64,000 nt of DNA from NCBI GenBank assembly GCA_963840545.1, contig CAWIZE010000014.1:32427-96426 (forward strand). Direction: 5' to 3'. The translations under genes were made by a program, and so were the position numbers. The DNA comes from JAKAWQ01 sp963840545. GTDB taxonomy: Bacteria > Pseudomonadota > Alphaproteobacteria > Acetobacterales > Acetobacteraceae. Position 1 is the first letter of the stretch; every line of letters starts with the position of its first letter. Shown one piece after another: positions 6,937-14,945 of the stretch. The notes beneath the pieces are model-generated. The model did not search any database, was not told the DNA's origin, and saw only the letters and a list, made by a program, of their open reading frames with translations.

Positions 6937-8678
6937 TGGCCGGCAGCGTCGTCGTCGGGCTCGCCGAGATCCAGCGCCAGGTGATGTGGAACCGGCTGAT
7001 CGCGGTCGTCGAGGAGCAGGCCCAGACGATGATCCGCACCGCCTTCTCGACCACGGTGCGCGAGGCGGGCGACCTTTCCGCCGGCATCTTCGACCTCCAG
7101 GGACGAATGATGGCCCAGGCGGTCACCGGCACCCCCGGCCACGTCAATTCGATGATGGAGAGCGTCGGGCATTTCCTCGCGAAATTCCCCGCCGGGACCA
7201 TGCGTCCGGGGGATCACTACATCACCAACGATCCCTGGCTCGGCACCGGGCACCTGCACGACCTCACCGTCGTCACGCCGGCCTTCCATCGCGGCCGCAT
7301 GGTCGGGCTCTTCGCCAACACCGCGCACGTGATCGATGTCGGCGGCCTCGGGATGGGGCCCGAGGCCCGCTCGGTGTTCGAGGAAGGGCTCTATATCCCG
7401 ATCGTCAAATGCTTTGCCGAGGGCCGGCCGAACGAGACCTTCTTCGATTTCATCCGCGCCGGCACCCGGCTGCCGGTCGAGCTCGAGGGCGACATCTATT
7501 CCCTCTGCGCCTGCAACGATGCCGGCATCCGCCGGCTCGCCGAGATGATGGCGGAGTTCGGCCTCGCGGGGCTCGAGCCGCTCGCCGCCTTCATCTTCGA
7601 GAATTCCCGCCGCGCGACCGAGGCCGAGATCGCCCGCCTGCAAGCGGGCATATTTTCGGCAGCGATACGATCCGACGGCTATGACGAGGAGATCACCCTC
7701 AAGGCTGCGATGACCATCGGCGGGAGCCGGATAAGCGTAGATTTTTCAGGTACTTCGCCCTGCGCGACGCGCGGGATCAACGTCCCCGCGGCGTACACCC
7801 GGGCCTATTCCTGCTTCGGCATAAAGGTCGTGGTGGCGCCCGAAATTCCCAACAACTGGGCGAGCCTCGCCCCCTTCGAGATGCGCATCCCGCCGGGCTC
7901 GATCCTCGATGCCCCGCGCCCCTATCCGGTCTCGGTGCGCCACGTCATCGGCCATCTCTTGCCCGACCTGATGATGGGCTGCCTCTACCAGGTGGTGCCC
8001 GGCCGGGTGACCGCCGAGGGCGCCTCGTGCCTGTGGAACCCGCCGCTGCGCGGTGGCGGCGCGGTCTCCGGGCCGCCGCGCGGCAACCACCCCAGCTTAC
8101 CCGATTTCGAGATCATCACCTTCAATTCCGGCGGCACCGGCGCGCGGCCCGCGCTCGATGGGCTGGACGCGACGGCGTTTCCCTCGGGTGTGCGGACGAT
8201 GGCGGTGGAGGCGACCGAGAACGTCGCCCCGATCGTCTTCTGGCGAAAGGAGCTGCGTCCGGATTCGGGCGGCGCGGGGCGGACGCGCGGCGGGTTCGGC
8301 CAGGTGATGGAGATCGCGGCGAAGGACGATCTCGAGTTCGCCTGCAACGCCATCTTCGATCGGGTGAAGCACCCGCCCAAGGGCCGCGCCGGCGGCCAGG
8401 CGGGCGCCGGCGGAAGGGTGGCGCTGAAATCGGGCAGGACGCTCCGCACCAAGGGCTTCCAGATCATCCCCGAGGGTGAGCGGCTGGTGCTCGAGCTGCC
8501 GGGTGGAGGCGGGATGGGCGATCCCTGCCTGCGCGGCCCCGCCGAGGTCGCGCGCGACGTCCGCGACGGGCTGGTCTCGCCTGAGGCGGCGCGAACGCTC
8601 TACAAGGTGGTTGTCGGCCCGGACGGTGTGGTTGACGGCCCGGCGACCGCGGCCCTCCGCCGCCCGCCCGGAACCTGA
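6936..8678 (+). CDS. hyuB: Hydantoinase/oxoprolinase family protein, subunit B
   Basis: A 580-residue hydantoinase_B protein. It begins 'MAGSVVVGLAEIQRQVMWNR' and shows 'TTVREAGDLSAGIFDLQGRM', 'GHVNSMMESVGHFLAKFP', 'GDHYITNDPWLGTGHLHDL', 'DFSGTSPCATRGINVPAAY' and a glycine-rich end 'LELPGGGGMGDP'. These blocks run in family order and the length is normal. A CCAGGAGG ribosome-binding site sits 8-15 bases before the ATG, inside the end of subunit A, and the two frames overlap by one base. The subunits should be made in equal amounts and act as one complex in the cytoplasm. Confidence 0.9.
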   Translation: MAGSVVVGLAEIQRQVMWNRLIAVVEEQAQTMIRTAFSTTVREAGDLSAGIFDLQGRMMAQAVTGTPGHVNSMMESVGHFLAKFPAGTMRPGDHYITNDPWLGTGHLHDLTVVTPAFHRGRMVGLFANTAHVIDVGGLGMGPEARSVFEEGLYIPIVKCFAEGRPNETFFDFIRAGTRLPVELEGDIYSLCACNDAGIRRLAEMMAEFGLAGLEPLAAFIFENSRRATEAEIARLQAGIFSAAIRSDGYDEEITLKAAMTIGGSRISVDFSGTSPCATRGINVPAAYTRAYSCFGIKVVVAPEIPNNWASLAPFEMRIPPGSILDAPRPYPVSVRHVIGHLLPDLMMGCLYQVVPGRVTAEGASCLWNPPLRGGGAVSGPPRGNHPSLPDFEIITFNSGGTGARPALDGLDATAFPSGVRTMAVEATENVAPIVFWRKELRPDSGGAGRTRGGFGQVMEIAAKDDLEFACNAIFDRVKHPPKGRAGGQAGAGGRVALKSGRTLRTKGFQIIPEGERLVLELPGGGGMGDPCLRGPAEVARDVRDGLVSPEAARTLYKVVVGPDGVVDGPATAALRRPPGT

Positions 8679-8762
8679 GCGGGGGGAATTCCGGCCGCAA
8701 GCGCAGGGGGTTCTTATCCTGCGGCGGCTTCCTATCTGCCACGCAGCAGGAGGAGACCGCCC

Positions 8763-9944
8763 ATGGATGCATTCGCTCCATCGACCGATCACGCGACCTA
8801 TGTGACGGTCAGGGCGCATACGGCGCAGCTCGCTTCTGCGCTCTCGCCCGAGGACGAGTGCATCCAGTCGATGGAGGATGCGAGCCCGGTCAAGTGGCAC
8901 CGGGCGCACACGACGTGGTTCTTCGAAGAATTCGTGCTGCTGCCGCATCTCACGGACTACCGGCCGTTCAATCCCTCGTTTCGCTACCTGTTCAACTCCT
9001 ATTACGAGACCGTGGGGCCACGGCACCCGCGGCCGCGGCGCGGGATGATCGCGCGGCCGTCGGCCGCGGAGGTCACCGACTATCGCGCACATGTCGATGC
9101 TGCGATGCTCCGGCTGCTCGGCGGGAGCATGGCCGATCTCGACCCGCTCATCGCCCTCGGGCTCAATCATGAGCAGCAGCACCAGGAGCTGATCGTCACC
9201 GACGTCACGCACGCCTTCGCCGAGAATCCGCTGCGGCCGGCCGCGATGCCGTTCTGGCGCGAGCCGGCCACGAAAAAGGGAGAGGCGCACTTCATCGAAC
9301 TCCCGGGCCGCGATGTCGGGATCGGCCATGACGGCTCCGGGTTTCATTTCGATAACGAAGCTCCGCTTCACATCGTGCACCTGGAGCCGTACCGGCTCGC
9401 CGATCGCCTGGTGACCAACCGCCAATGGCTCGACTTCATGACCGACGGCGGCTACCGCACGCCCGCGCTCTGGATGTCGGACGGCTGGGCCGCGGTCGAG
9501 CGGCATGGCTGGCAGGCGCCGCTCTACTGGCGGAACGAGGACGGCGCCTGGTTCGCATTCGGCCCGGCGGGGTCCTGGCCGCTCGATCCCGATCAGCCGG
9601 TCCGCCACATCTCGTGGTACGAGGCGGACGCCTTCGCGCGCTGGGCTTCGGCACGGCTGCCGGGCGAAGCCGAGTGGGAGGCGGCGTCAGGCGATCCGCG
9701 TCTCCAGGGAATGACCGGCCATGTCTGGCAATGGACCGCGAGCGCCTACGGCCCCTATCCCGGGTTCCGCCCGCAGGCGGGCGCGATCGGCGAATACAAC
9801 GGCAAGTTCATGATCAACCAGATGGTGCTGCGCGGCTCGTCGGCGGCGACGCCTTCCGGCCATGCGCGGCCGAGCTACCGCAATTTCTTCTACCCGGACA
9901 AACGCTGGCAGTTCTCGGGCCTGCGTCTCGGCCGGGACGCCTGA
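8763..9944 (+). CDS. egtB: Ergothioneine biosynthesis sulfoxide synthase EgtB
   Basis: A 393-residue non-haem iron enzyme that joins a sulfur donor (gamma-Glu-Cys or Cys) to hergnyl-type trimethylhistidine with O2. The N-terminal DinB-like domain contains the iron-binding HX3HXE motif, His136-His140-Glu142 in 'LNHEQQHQELIV', with 'KWHRAHTTWFFEEF' before it. The C-terminal formylglycine-enzyme-like domain shows 'VTNRQWLDFMTDGGY', 'PVRHISWYEADAFARWA', 'RLPGEAEWE' and 'RPSYRNFFYPDKRWQFSGLR'. A strong AGGAGGAG site precedes the ATG. EgtD follows 3 bases after the stop. There is no egtC/egtA/egtE here, as is common in alphaproteobacteria that use the short pathway. Confidence 0.95.
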   Translation: MDAFAPSTDHATYVTVRAHTAQLASALSPEDECIQSMEDASPVKWHRAHTTWFFEEFVLLPHLTDYRPFNPSFRYLFNSYYETVGPRHPRPRRGMIARPSAAEVTDYRAHVDAAMLRLLGGSMADLDPLIALGLNHEQQHQELIVTDVTHAFAENPLRPAAMPFWREPATKKGEAHFIELPGRDVGIGHDGSGFHFDNEAPLHIVHLEPYRLADRLVTNRQWLDFMTDGGYRTPALWMSDGWAAVERHGWQAPLYWRNEDGAWFAFGPAGSWPLDPDQPVRHISWYEADAFARWASARLPGEAEWEAASGDPRLQGMTGHVWQWTASAYGPYPGFRPQAGAIGEYNGKFMINQMVLRGSSAATPSGHARPSYRNFFYPDKRWQFSGLRLGRDA

Positions 9945-9947
9945 GGC

Positions 9948-10907
9948 GTGCAGCCGGCCGAAAAGACCCGAGGCAGCATCGGGCAGGGGATCGCGGCCGA
10001 CGCGCTCGCCGGGCTCCTCTCTTCGCGCAAATCACTGCCGCCGAAGCTGTTCTACGACGAGGCAGGCTGCGCCCTGTTCGGCGAGATCACGCGGCTGCCT
10101 GAATATTATCTGACGCGGACGGAGCAGGCGATCCTCGCCGCACTCGCGCCCGAGCTCGGCGGCCCCGAGCTCGGCAGCCTCATCGCGCGGCAAGCGGCGC
10201 TCGTGGAATATGGCGCGAGCGACGAGGCGAAGGCGGCGCTGCTGTTCGCGGCACTCGACGTTGCCGCTTATGTGCCGATCGACATTGCCGCGGCCGCGCT
10301 CGCTTCGCTCGGCGCCAGGATGGCGTGCGCGCATCCTGCGATCCGGGTGCATTCGGTCGTCGCGGATTTCCTCGACCCGATCGCCCTGCCTCGCGAGGTT
10401 GCGGGCTTGCCGCGCCTCGGCTTCTTTCCGGGCTCGACGATCGGCAATCTCGATCCGCCCGCGGCGATCGCCTTCCTCAGGCGCGCGCGTGCCACGCTCG
10501 GAGAAGGCGCGACATTCCTTGTCGGCGCCGATCTCGAAAAGGCGCCGGACATGCTGCTCGCGGCGTATGACGACGCGGCGGGCGTCACGGCCGCTTTCAA
10601 CCGCAACATGCTCGCGCGGCTCAATCGCGAGGCGGAGGCCGATTTCGATCTCGCGGCCTTTGCCCATCGCGCGGTGTGGAACCCGGTGGAGCACCGGATC
10701 GAGATGCATCTCGAAAGCCTCTGCGATCAGACCGTTCCTGTCGCCGGCACGCGCATTGCCTTCCGCAAAGGCGAGACGATCCACACTGAGAACAGCCACA
10801 AGTTCACCGAGCCGCGGCTCGCGGCCCTGGCGATGCGCGCGGGCTGGCGCGTCGAGCGGATCTGGACCGACACGCAACGGCTCTTCGCGGTCGCGGCGCT
10901 GCGATAG
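9948..10907 (+). CDS. egtD: L-histidine N(alpha)-methyltransferase EgtD
   Basis: A 319-residue SAM-dependent enzyme that trimethylates histidine to hercynine, the first step of ergothioneine synthesis. Landmarks are 'KSLPPKLFYDEAGCALFGEI', 'LPEYYLTRTEQAIL', 'ALVEYGASDEAKAALLF' (SAM loop), 'GFFPGSTIGNLDPPAA', 'FNRNMLARLNREAEADFD' and the family signature 'IHTENSHKF' near the C terminus. It begins with GTG at 9948, three bases after the EgtB stop, so the two genes form a minimal egtBD operon. Length equals the usual ~320. The product would act as an antioxidant thiol. Confidence 0.95.
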   Translation: MQPAEKTRGSIGQGIAADALAGLLSSRKSLPPKLFYDEAGCALFGEITRLPEYYLTRTEQAILAALAPELGGPELGSLIARQAALVEYGASDEAKAALLFAALDVAAYVPIDIAAAALASLGARMACAHPAIRVHSVVADFLDPIALPREVAGLPRLGFFPGSTIGNLDPPAAIAFLRRARATLGEGATFLVGADLEKAPDMLLAAYDDAAGVTAAFNRNMLARLNREAEADFDLAAFAHRAVWNPVEHRIEMHLESLCDQTVPVAGTRIAFRKGETIHTENSHKFTEPRLAALAMRAGWRVERIWTDTQRLFAVAALR

Positions 10908-10973
10908 AGCAGATCGCGCCTGACTGGAATGGCGATGCGATCCAGGGGCGCGTGAATCTGCTCGGCAAGACAT

Positions 10974-11012
10974 GGCCAGAGCGTGTTCACTCTGGGTGAA
11001 CACGCTCTGGCC
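10974..11012. terminator. Bidirectional hairpin terminator
   Basis: A perfect 17-bp stem (GGCCAGAGCGTGTTCAC and its complement) with a five-base TCTGG loop lies between the convergent egtD and ATP-grasp genes. There is no clear T run on either side, but the location and strength fit an intrinsic or factor-assisted terminator serving both genes. Confidence 0.75.
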
Positions 11013-11058
11013 TGCACCCCGGCAATCGTAGCATTCCGCCTTTGCCGGAGCCCCTCGC

Positions 11059-12177
11059 TCAGTCGTTCATCGGGTACGACGCCATCAGGCGCTTCTGCTG
11101 GCGCCAGAGGCGAAAAACCTCGCGGATGCCGGGCGGGCGGTGGCCGCTTGCGCGGTTGGCACGGCCGATCGCGAAGGCCGCGTGGTAATGGGAGAACTGT
11201 GCGGCGTAGGCGTCGACGAGGCGTGTGCTCGGGTCCCAGATATGGGTCGCCTCGGAGCCCGCGCCGTTGATCTCGATGATCTGGAAGCTGCGCCCGCGGC
11301 GGAGCTCGGCGAGCGAGGCGTAGCGCACATCGATGCGGCCGAAATGGAAGTCCGGGATCGCCCGGGCGATGGTGTCGACCACCTGGGTCAGGGCGGCGGT
11401 GATCTCGCCGGCGCCGTTGCGGAAGGTCGAGCCCTTGCAGTGGTTGCCGACGAAGACGAGCCGCACGGCCTCGCCCGTCGCGGGAACCTCGCCGAGCCGC
11501 CCGGCGAGGCGCGGCAGATAGAGATGCGGCACCAGCCCGGCGCGGGGGTCGTTCCGGATCAGCTCCTCGAGCGTCGAGCGGCCGTCGCCGAGCACCACGG
11601 GCGCCGATTTGAGCGTGAGCGAGGTGACACGCCCCGCGTTCTCCCCCGGCCGGCGGATGTAAAAGAGGCCGGCCTCGCCCTCGTAGGGCACGAACCGCTG
11701 GAGGATCACCCCGACCCCGCGCGGATAGTCGGCGAGGAACCGGCCGAGCCCGGTGCGGTCGTGGATCATCCGCACGCCGGCGCCGTTGCAGCCGATATCG
11801 GGCTTGCCGACGAGCGGGTAGGAGAGGCCGGCCCGGGCGAGCGCGGCCTCGGCGGCAGGGAGGTCGCGGGAAGGCAGGGCGTCCGTCACCAGGCTCGTGT
11901 AGGGCGCGATCCACGCCCGCGCCTCGCCCTCCACGAGGTCGAGGATGGAGGTCTTCGATTCGCCGCAAAGCCCGCCCGCGGCGATGCGCGGGTTGGCGGC
12001 GGTGAGCAGGAGGGGGGAGCCGTAGCGCACGCCGAGCGCCAGCCACTGCAGCGCCACCGGGGCGTAGAAGAGCCAGGAGGGCCAGAACTCGAAGAACGAA
12101 ACAGGATAATGGTTGGGATGGAGCCGGAGCCACCAGAAGGGCCGGGGCCGGGCGGCTTCGCGCAGTGCGGCGTCCAT
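11059..12177 (-). CDS. ATP-grasp domain protein (D-Ala-D-Ala ligase-like)
   Basis: A 372-residue protein. After a short hydrophobic region ('FWPSWLFYAPVALQWLALGV') come ATP-grasp elements: 'YPLVGKPDIGCNGAGVRMIH' (nucleotide-binding lysine and glycine loop), 'GVILQRFVPYEGEAGLFYIR', 'LVFVGNHCKGSTFRNGAGEI' and the metal-binding block 'FGRIDVRYASLAEL...FQIIEINGAGSEATHIWDP'. ATP-grasp enzymes make carboxylate-amine or carboxylate-thiol bonds through acyl-phosphates. The partner amine is unknown. It is transcribed away from the permease gene at 12483. Similar proteins are annotated as D-alanine-D-alanine ligase-like without a proven role. Confidence 0.72.
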   Translation of the reverse strand: MDAALREAARPRPFWWLRLHPNHYPVSFFEFWPSWLFYAPVALQWLALGVRYGSPLLLTAANPRIAAGGLCGESKTSILDLVEGEARAWIAPYTSLVTDALPSRDLPAAEAALARAGLSYPLVGKPDIGCNGAGVRMIHDRTGLGRFLADYPRGVGVILQRFVPYEGEAGLFYIRRPGENAGRVTSLTLKSAPVVLGDGRSTLEELIRNDPRAGLVPHLYLPRLAGRLGEVPATGEAVRLVFVGNHCKGSTFRNGAGEITAALTQVVDTIARAIPDFHFGRIDVRYASLAELRRGRSFQIIEINGAGSEATHIWDPSTRLVDAYAAQFSHYHAAFAIGRANRASGHRPPGIREVFRLWRQQKRLMASYPMND

Positions 12178-12482
12178 CGCTTACGCGCCCGCCCTGCCCG
12201 TCAGGTCACGCCGCGCCCGGCACCCACCTTCGGCCATCACCCCGAGCCTCCTGAAGCAGACGAACGGACAAAGCCGTACGCGGATGCGGCGCCGCACCAT
12301 CCCGGCGGGACGGCCCGCGCCCGGTCGGCACGACAGGCGCATAGAGACATGGTCTTCCGTGCCGTGGCAACCCGGGATTTGGTAAGGATTTGTTTTCCGC
12401 AACCCGCCGCGGCAGCCCGCCTTGGCCGGCCGGGCTCGCATCCGGCAGGATCAGGGGAGGGAACCGGGGTGGCGGGATCAGC
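12178..12482. promoter_or_regulatory. Divergent promoter region between the ATP-grasp and permease genes
   Basis: 305 bases separate the divergent starts at 12177 and 12483. The segment around 12375-12400 (GATTTGGTAAGGATTTGTTTTCCG) is locally AT-richer and is the likeliest promoter site for the permease side. No palindrome or repeat stands out. Confidence 0.4.
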
Positions 12483-13709
12483 GTGAGGGAACCGGAGACA
12501 GCGCGGCGCGCGGCGGGGCTTGCGATTTTCGTCGCCACCTACGCGGTGATCGCCATCGGCCGCCTGCCGGGCTTCCGCCTCGACCGCGCCGGGGCGGCCT
12601 TCCTCGGCGCGAGCCTGATGGTGGCGGCGGGCGCGCTCAGCCTGCCCGACGCCTACCGGGCGATCGACATGAACACGATCACGCTCCTGCTCGGGATGAT
12701 GATCGTGGTTGCCAATCTCCGGCTCTCGGGCTTCTTCCGCCTGCTCACCGCCTGGGCGGCGGCGCGGGCGCGCCACCCGCTGGTGCTGCTCGCCGCCGTG
12801 GTGCTCCTTTCGGGCCTGCTCTCGGCCTTCCTGGTCAACGACGCCGTCTGCCTCGCCGTCACGCCCCTGGTGCTCGACCTCGTGCTGAGCCTGAAGCGCA
12901 ACCCGGTGCCCTATCTGCTCGCGGTGGCGATGGCGGCGAATATCGGCGGCGTCGCGACGATCACCGGCAATCCCCAGAACATGATCATCGGCAGCCTCTC
13001 CGGGATCGGCTATGGGCGGTTCGCGCAAGCGCTGGCGCCGGTCGCAGCGGTCGGGCTGGTGCTCGCCTTCGCCCTGATCGCGCTCGTCTGGCGGGCGGAG
13101 TTTTCGGGCGGCGGGCGGCTCGAGGCGAGGCTGCCGCCGCCACGGCCGAACCCGGTGGTGATGGGCAAGGCGCTGCTCGTCACGGTGGGGCTGATGGCCG
13201 CCTTCTTCGCAGGCGTCCCGCCGGCCGAGGCGGCCGCGGTGGCGGGCGCGCTCCTGCTGCTCTCAAGGCGGGTCAAGATCCAGAAGGTCTATGACGAGAT
13301 CGACTGGACGCTGCTGCTGATGTTCGCCGGGCTCTTCATCGTCGTCGCGGGTTTCGAGCGGACGGTCCTCACGCCGCCGGTGGTGGGGGCGATCGGCGGG
13401 CTGCACCTGGCGGGCGCGCCGGCGCTCAGCCTGGTCACGGCGGCGCTCTCCAACATCGTGAGCAACGTGCCGGCGGTGCTGGTGCTGCGCCCGTTCGTCG
13501 CCCGGCTGCCCGATCCCGGGCGGGCCTGGCTGGTCGTGGCGATGGCCTCGACGCTCGCCGGGAATTTTTCCATTGTTGGCTCGGTCGCCAACCTGATCGT
13601 GGTGAGCCGGGCGCGGGCGCGGCGGGTCGAGATCGGGTTCGGCGCCTACTTCCTGGTCGGCGCGCCGCTCACGGTGCTGACGATCGTGGCGGGCGTTCTG
13701 CTGCTCTGA
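12483..13709 (+). CDS. ArsB/NhaD-SLC13-type ion transporter
   Basis: A 408-residue integral membrane protein with about ten to twelve hydrophobic helices. It has the ion-transporter superfamily signatures 'MNTITLLLGMMIVVANLRLS', 'LSAFLVNDAVCLAVTPLVLD' and 'GGVATITGNPQNMIIGSLSG' in the first half, repeated in the second as 'WTLLLMFAGLFIVVAGFER', 'SNIVSNVPAVLVLRPFV' and 'GNFSIVGSVANLIVV'. The paired 'T-G-N-P-Q-N' and 'G-S-V-A-N' motifs form the substrate site in this fold. The GTG at 12483 is placed where conservation begins; an ATG at 12390 would add a poorly conserved leader. Arsenite, Na+/H+ or dicarboxylates are all possible substrates. Confidence 0.82.
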   Translation: MREPETARRAAGLAIFVATYAVIAIGRLPGFRLDRAGAAFLGASLMVAAGALSLPDAYRAIDMNTITLLLGMMIVVANLRLSGFFRLLTAWAAARARHPLVLLAAVVLLSGLLSAFLVNDAVCLAVTPLVLDLVLSLKRNPVPYLLAVAMAANIGGVATITGNPQNMIIGSLSGIGYGRFAQALAPVAAVGLVLAFALIALVWRAEFSGGGRLEARLPPPRPNPVVMGKALLVTVGLMAAFFAGVPPAEAAAVAGALLLLSRRVKIQKVYDEIDWTLLLMFAGLFIVVAGFERTVLTPPVVGAIGGLHLAGAPALSLVTAALSNIVSNVPAVLVLRPFVARLPDPGRAWLVVAMASTLAGNFSIVGSVANLIVVSRARARRVEIGFGAYFLVGAPLTVLTIVAGVLLL

Positions 13710-13730
13710 CGGTTCGGGGGAAACGAAGGG

Positions 13731-14945
13731 ATGGACTTTTCCGACACGGAAAAGGTGCAGGCGCTGCGCGCCCGGCTGCTCGCGTTCATGGCGGCCGCGG
13801 TCGCGCCGAACGAGGCGACCTACGAAGCCGAGCGGGGCGGGGCAGTGGACCGCTGGCAGCCCGTGCCGGTGATCGAGCGGCTCAAGGCGAGGGCGCACGA
13901 CGCGGGCCTGTGGAACCTCTTCTCGCCCAACCCGGCGCATGGGCCGGGCCTCGCCAACCACGAATATGCCCCGCTCGCCGAGATCATGGGCGGCGTGCCC
14001 TGGGCCTCGGAGGTGTTCAACTGCTCGGCGCCGGACACCGGCAACATGGAGATCCTCGACCGCTTCGGGACGGCGGAGCAGAAGGAAAAATGGCTGGAGC
14101 CGCTGCTCGGGGGAAAAATCCGATCCTGCTTCGCGATGACCGAGCCCGACATCGCCTCCTCGGACGCGACCAGCATCCGCGCCCGGATCGTCCGCGACGG
14201 CGAGAGCTATGTCGTGGACGGGCGGAAATGGTGGACCTCGGGCGCGGGCGATCCGCGCTGCCGGTTGATCATCCTGATGGGCAAGACGGCGCCGGAGGGT
14301 TCCGACAAATATCGCCAGCAATCGATGGTCCTGGTCCCGCGCGAGAGCCCGGGCGTTACTGTGCGGCGGATGCTGCCGGTGTTCGGCGCCGACGACGCGC
14401 CGCACGGGCATGCCGAGATCACGTTCGAGGGCGTGCGGGTGCCGGCCGAGAACATCCTGGGGGGCGAGGGCATGGGCTTCGAGATCGCGCAGGCGCGGCT
14501 GGGGCCGGGCCGGATCCATCACTGCATGCGGGTGATCGGGCTCGCCGAGCGGGCGCTCGGGCTGATGTGCCGGCGCGCCCATGAGCGGGCGCCGTTCGGC
14601 CGGCCGCTCGCCGAGCAGGGGGTGGTGATCGAGCGGATCGGCGAGGCGCGGATTTTGATCGACCAGGCGCGGCTCCTGGTGCTGCACGCGGCGTGGAAAA
14701 TGGACACGGCGGGGGTCAAGGCGGCGCGGCGGGAGATCGCGATGATCAAGGTCGCCGCGCCGAACATGGCCTGCCGGGTGATCGACTGGGCGATCCAGCT
14801 GTTCGGCGGCGCCGGTGTGGCCGACGATTTCGGCCTGCCCGAGATGTGGCGCATCGCGCGCTCTTTGCGCATCCTCGACGGCCCGGACGAGGTGCATCGC
14901 CACCAGATCGGCCGGATGGAGCTCCGCCAGTGGGGGCGGGCGTGA
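13731..14945 (+). CDS. Acyl-CoA dehydrogenase family protein
   Basis: A 404-residue flavoprotein that would oxidise an acyl-CoA to the enoyl-CoA and pass electrons to ETF. Visible blocks: 'ETYEAERGG'-type N terminus, 'CFAMTEPDIASSDATSIRAR' (FAD/substrate strand), 'VDGRKWWTSGAGDPRC', 'FEGVRVPAENILGGEGMGFE', and the C-terminal helices with 'VIDWAIQLFGGAGVADDFGL' and 'RILDGPDEVHRHQIGRMEL', where the Glu of 'D-G-P-D-E-V' matches the usual catalytic-base position of this subfamily. It follows the permease by 21 bases with GGGGGAAACGAAGGG before the ATG. Its stop overlaps the GH15 gene start (GTGA), an unexpected pairing of lipid and sugar enzymes. Confidence 0.9.
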   Translation: MDFSDTEKVQALRARLLAFMAAAVAPNEATYEAERGGAVDRWQPVPVIERLKARAHDAGLWNLFSPNPAHGPGLANHEYAPLAEIMGGVPWASEVFNCSAPDTGNMEILDRFGTAEQKEKWLEPLLGGKIRSCFAMTEPDIASSDATSIRARIVRDGESYVVDGRKWWTSGAGDPRCRLIILMGKTAPEGSDKYRQQSMVLVPRESPGVTVRRMLPVFGADDAPHGHAEITFEGVRVPAENILGGEGMGFEIAQARLGPGRIHHCMRVIGLAERALGLMCRRAHERAPFGRPLAEQGVVIERIGEARILIDQARLLVLHAAWKMDTAGVKAARREIAMIKVAAPNMACRVIDWAIQLFGGAGVADDFGLPEMWRIARSLRILDGPDEVHRHQIGRMELRQWGRA

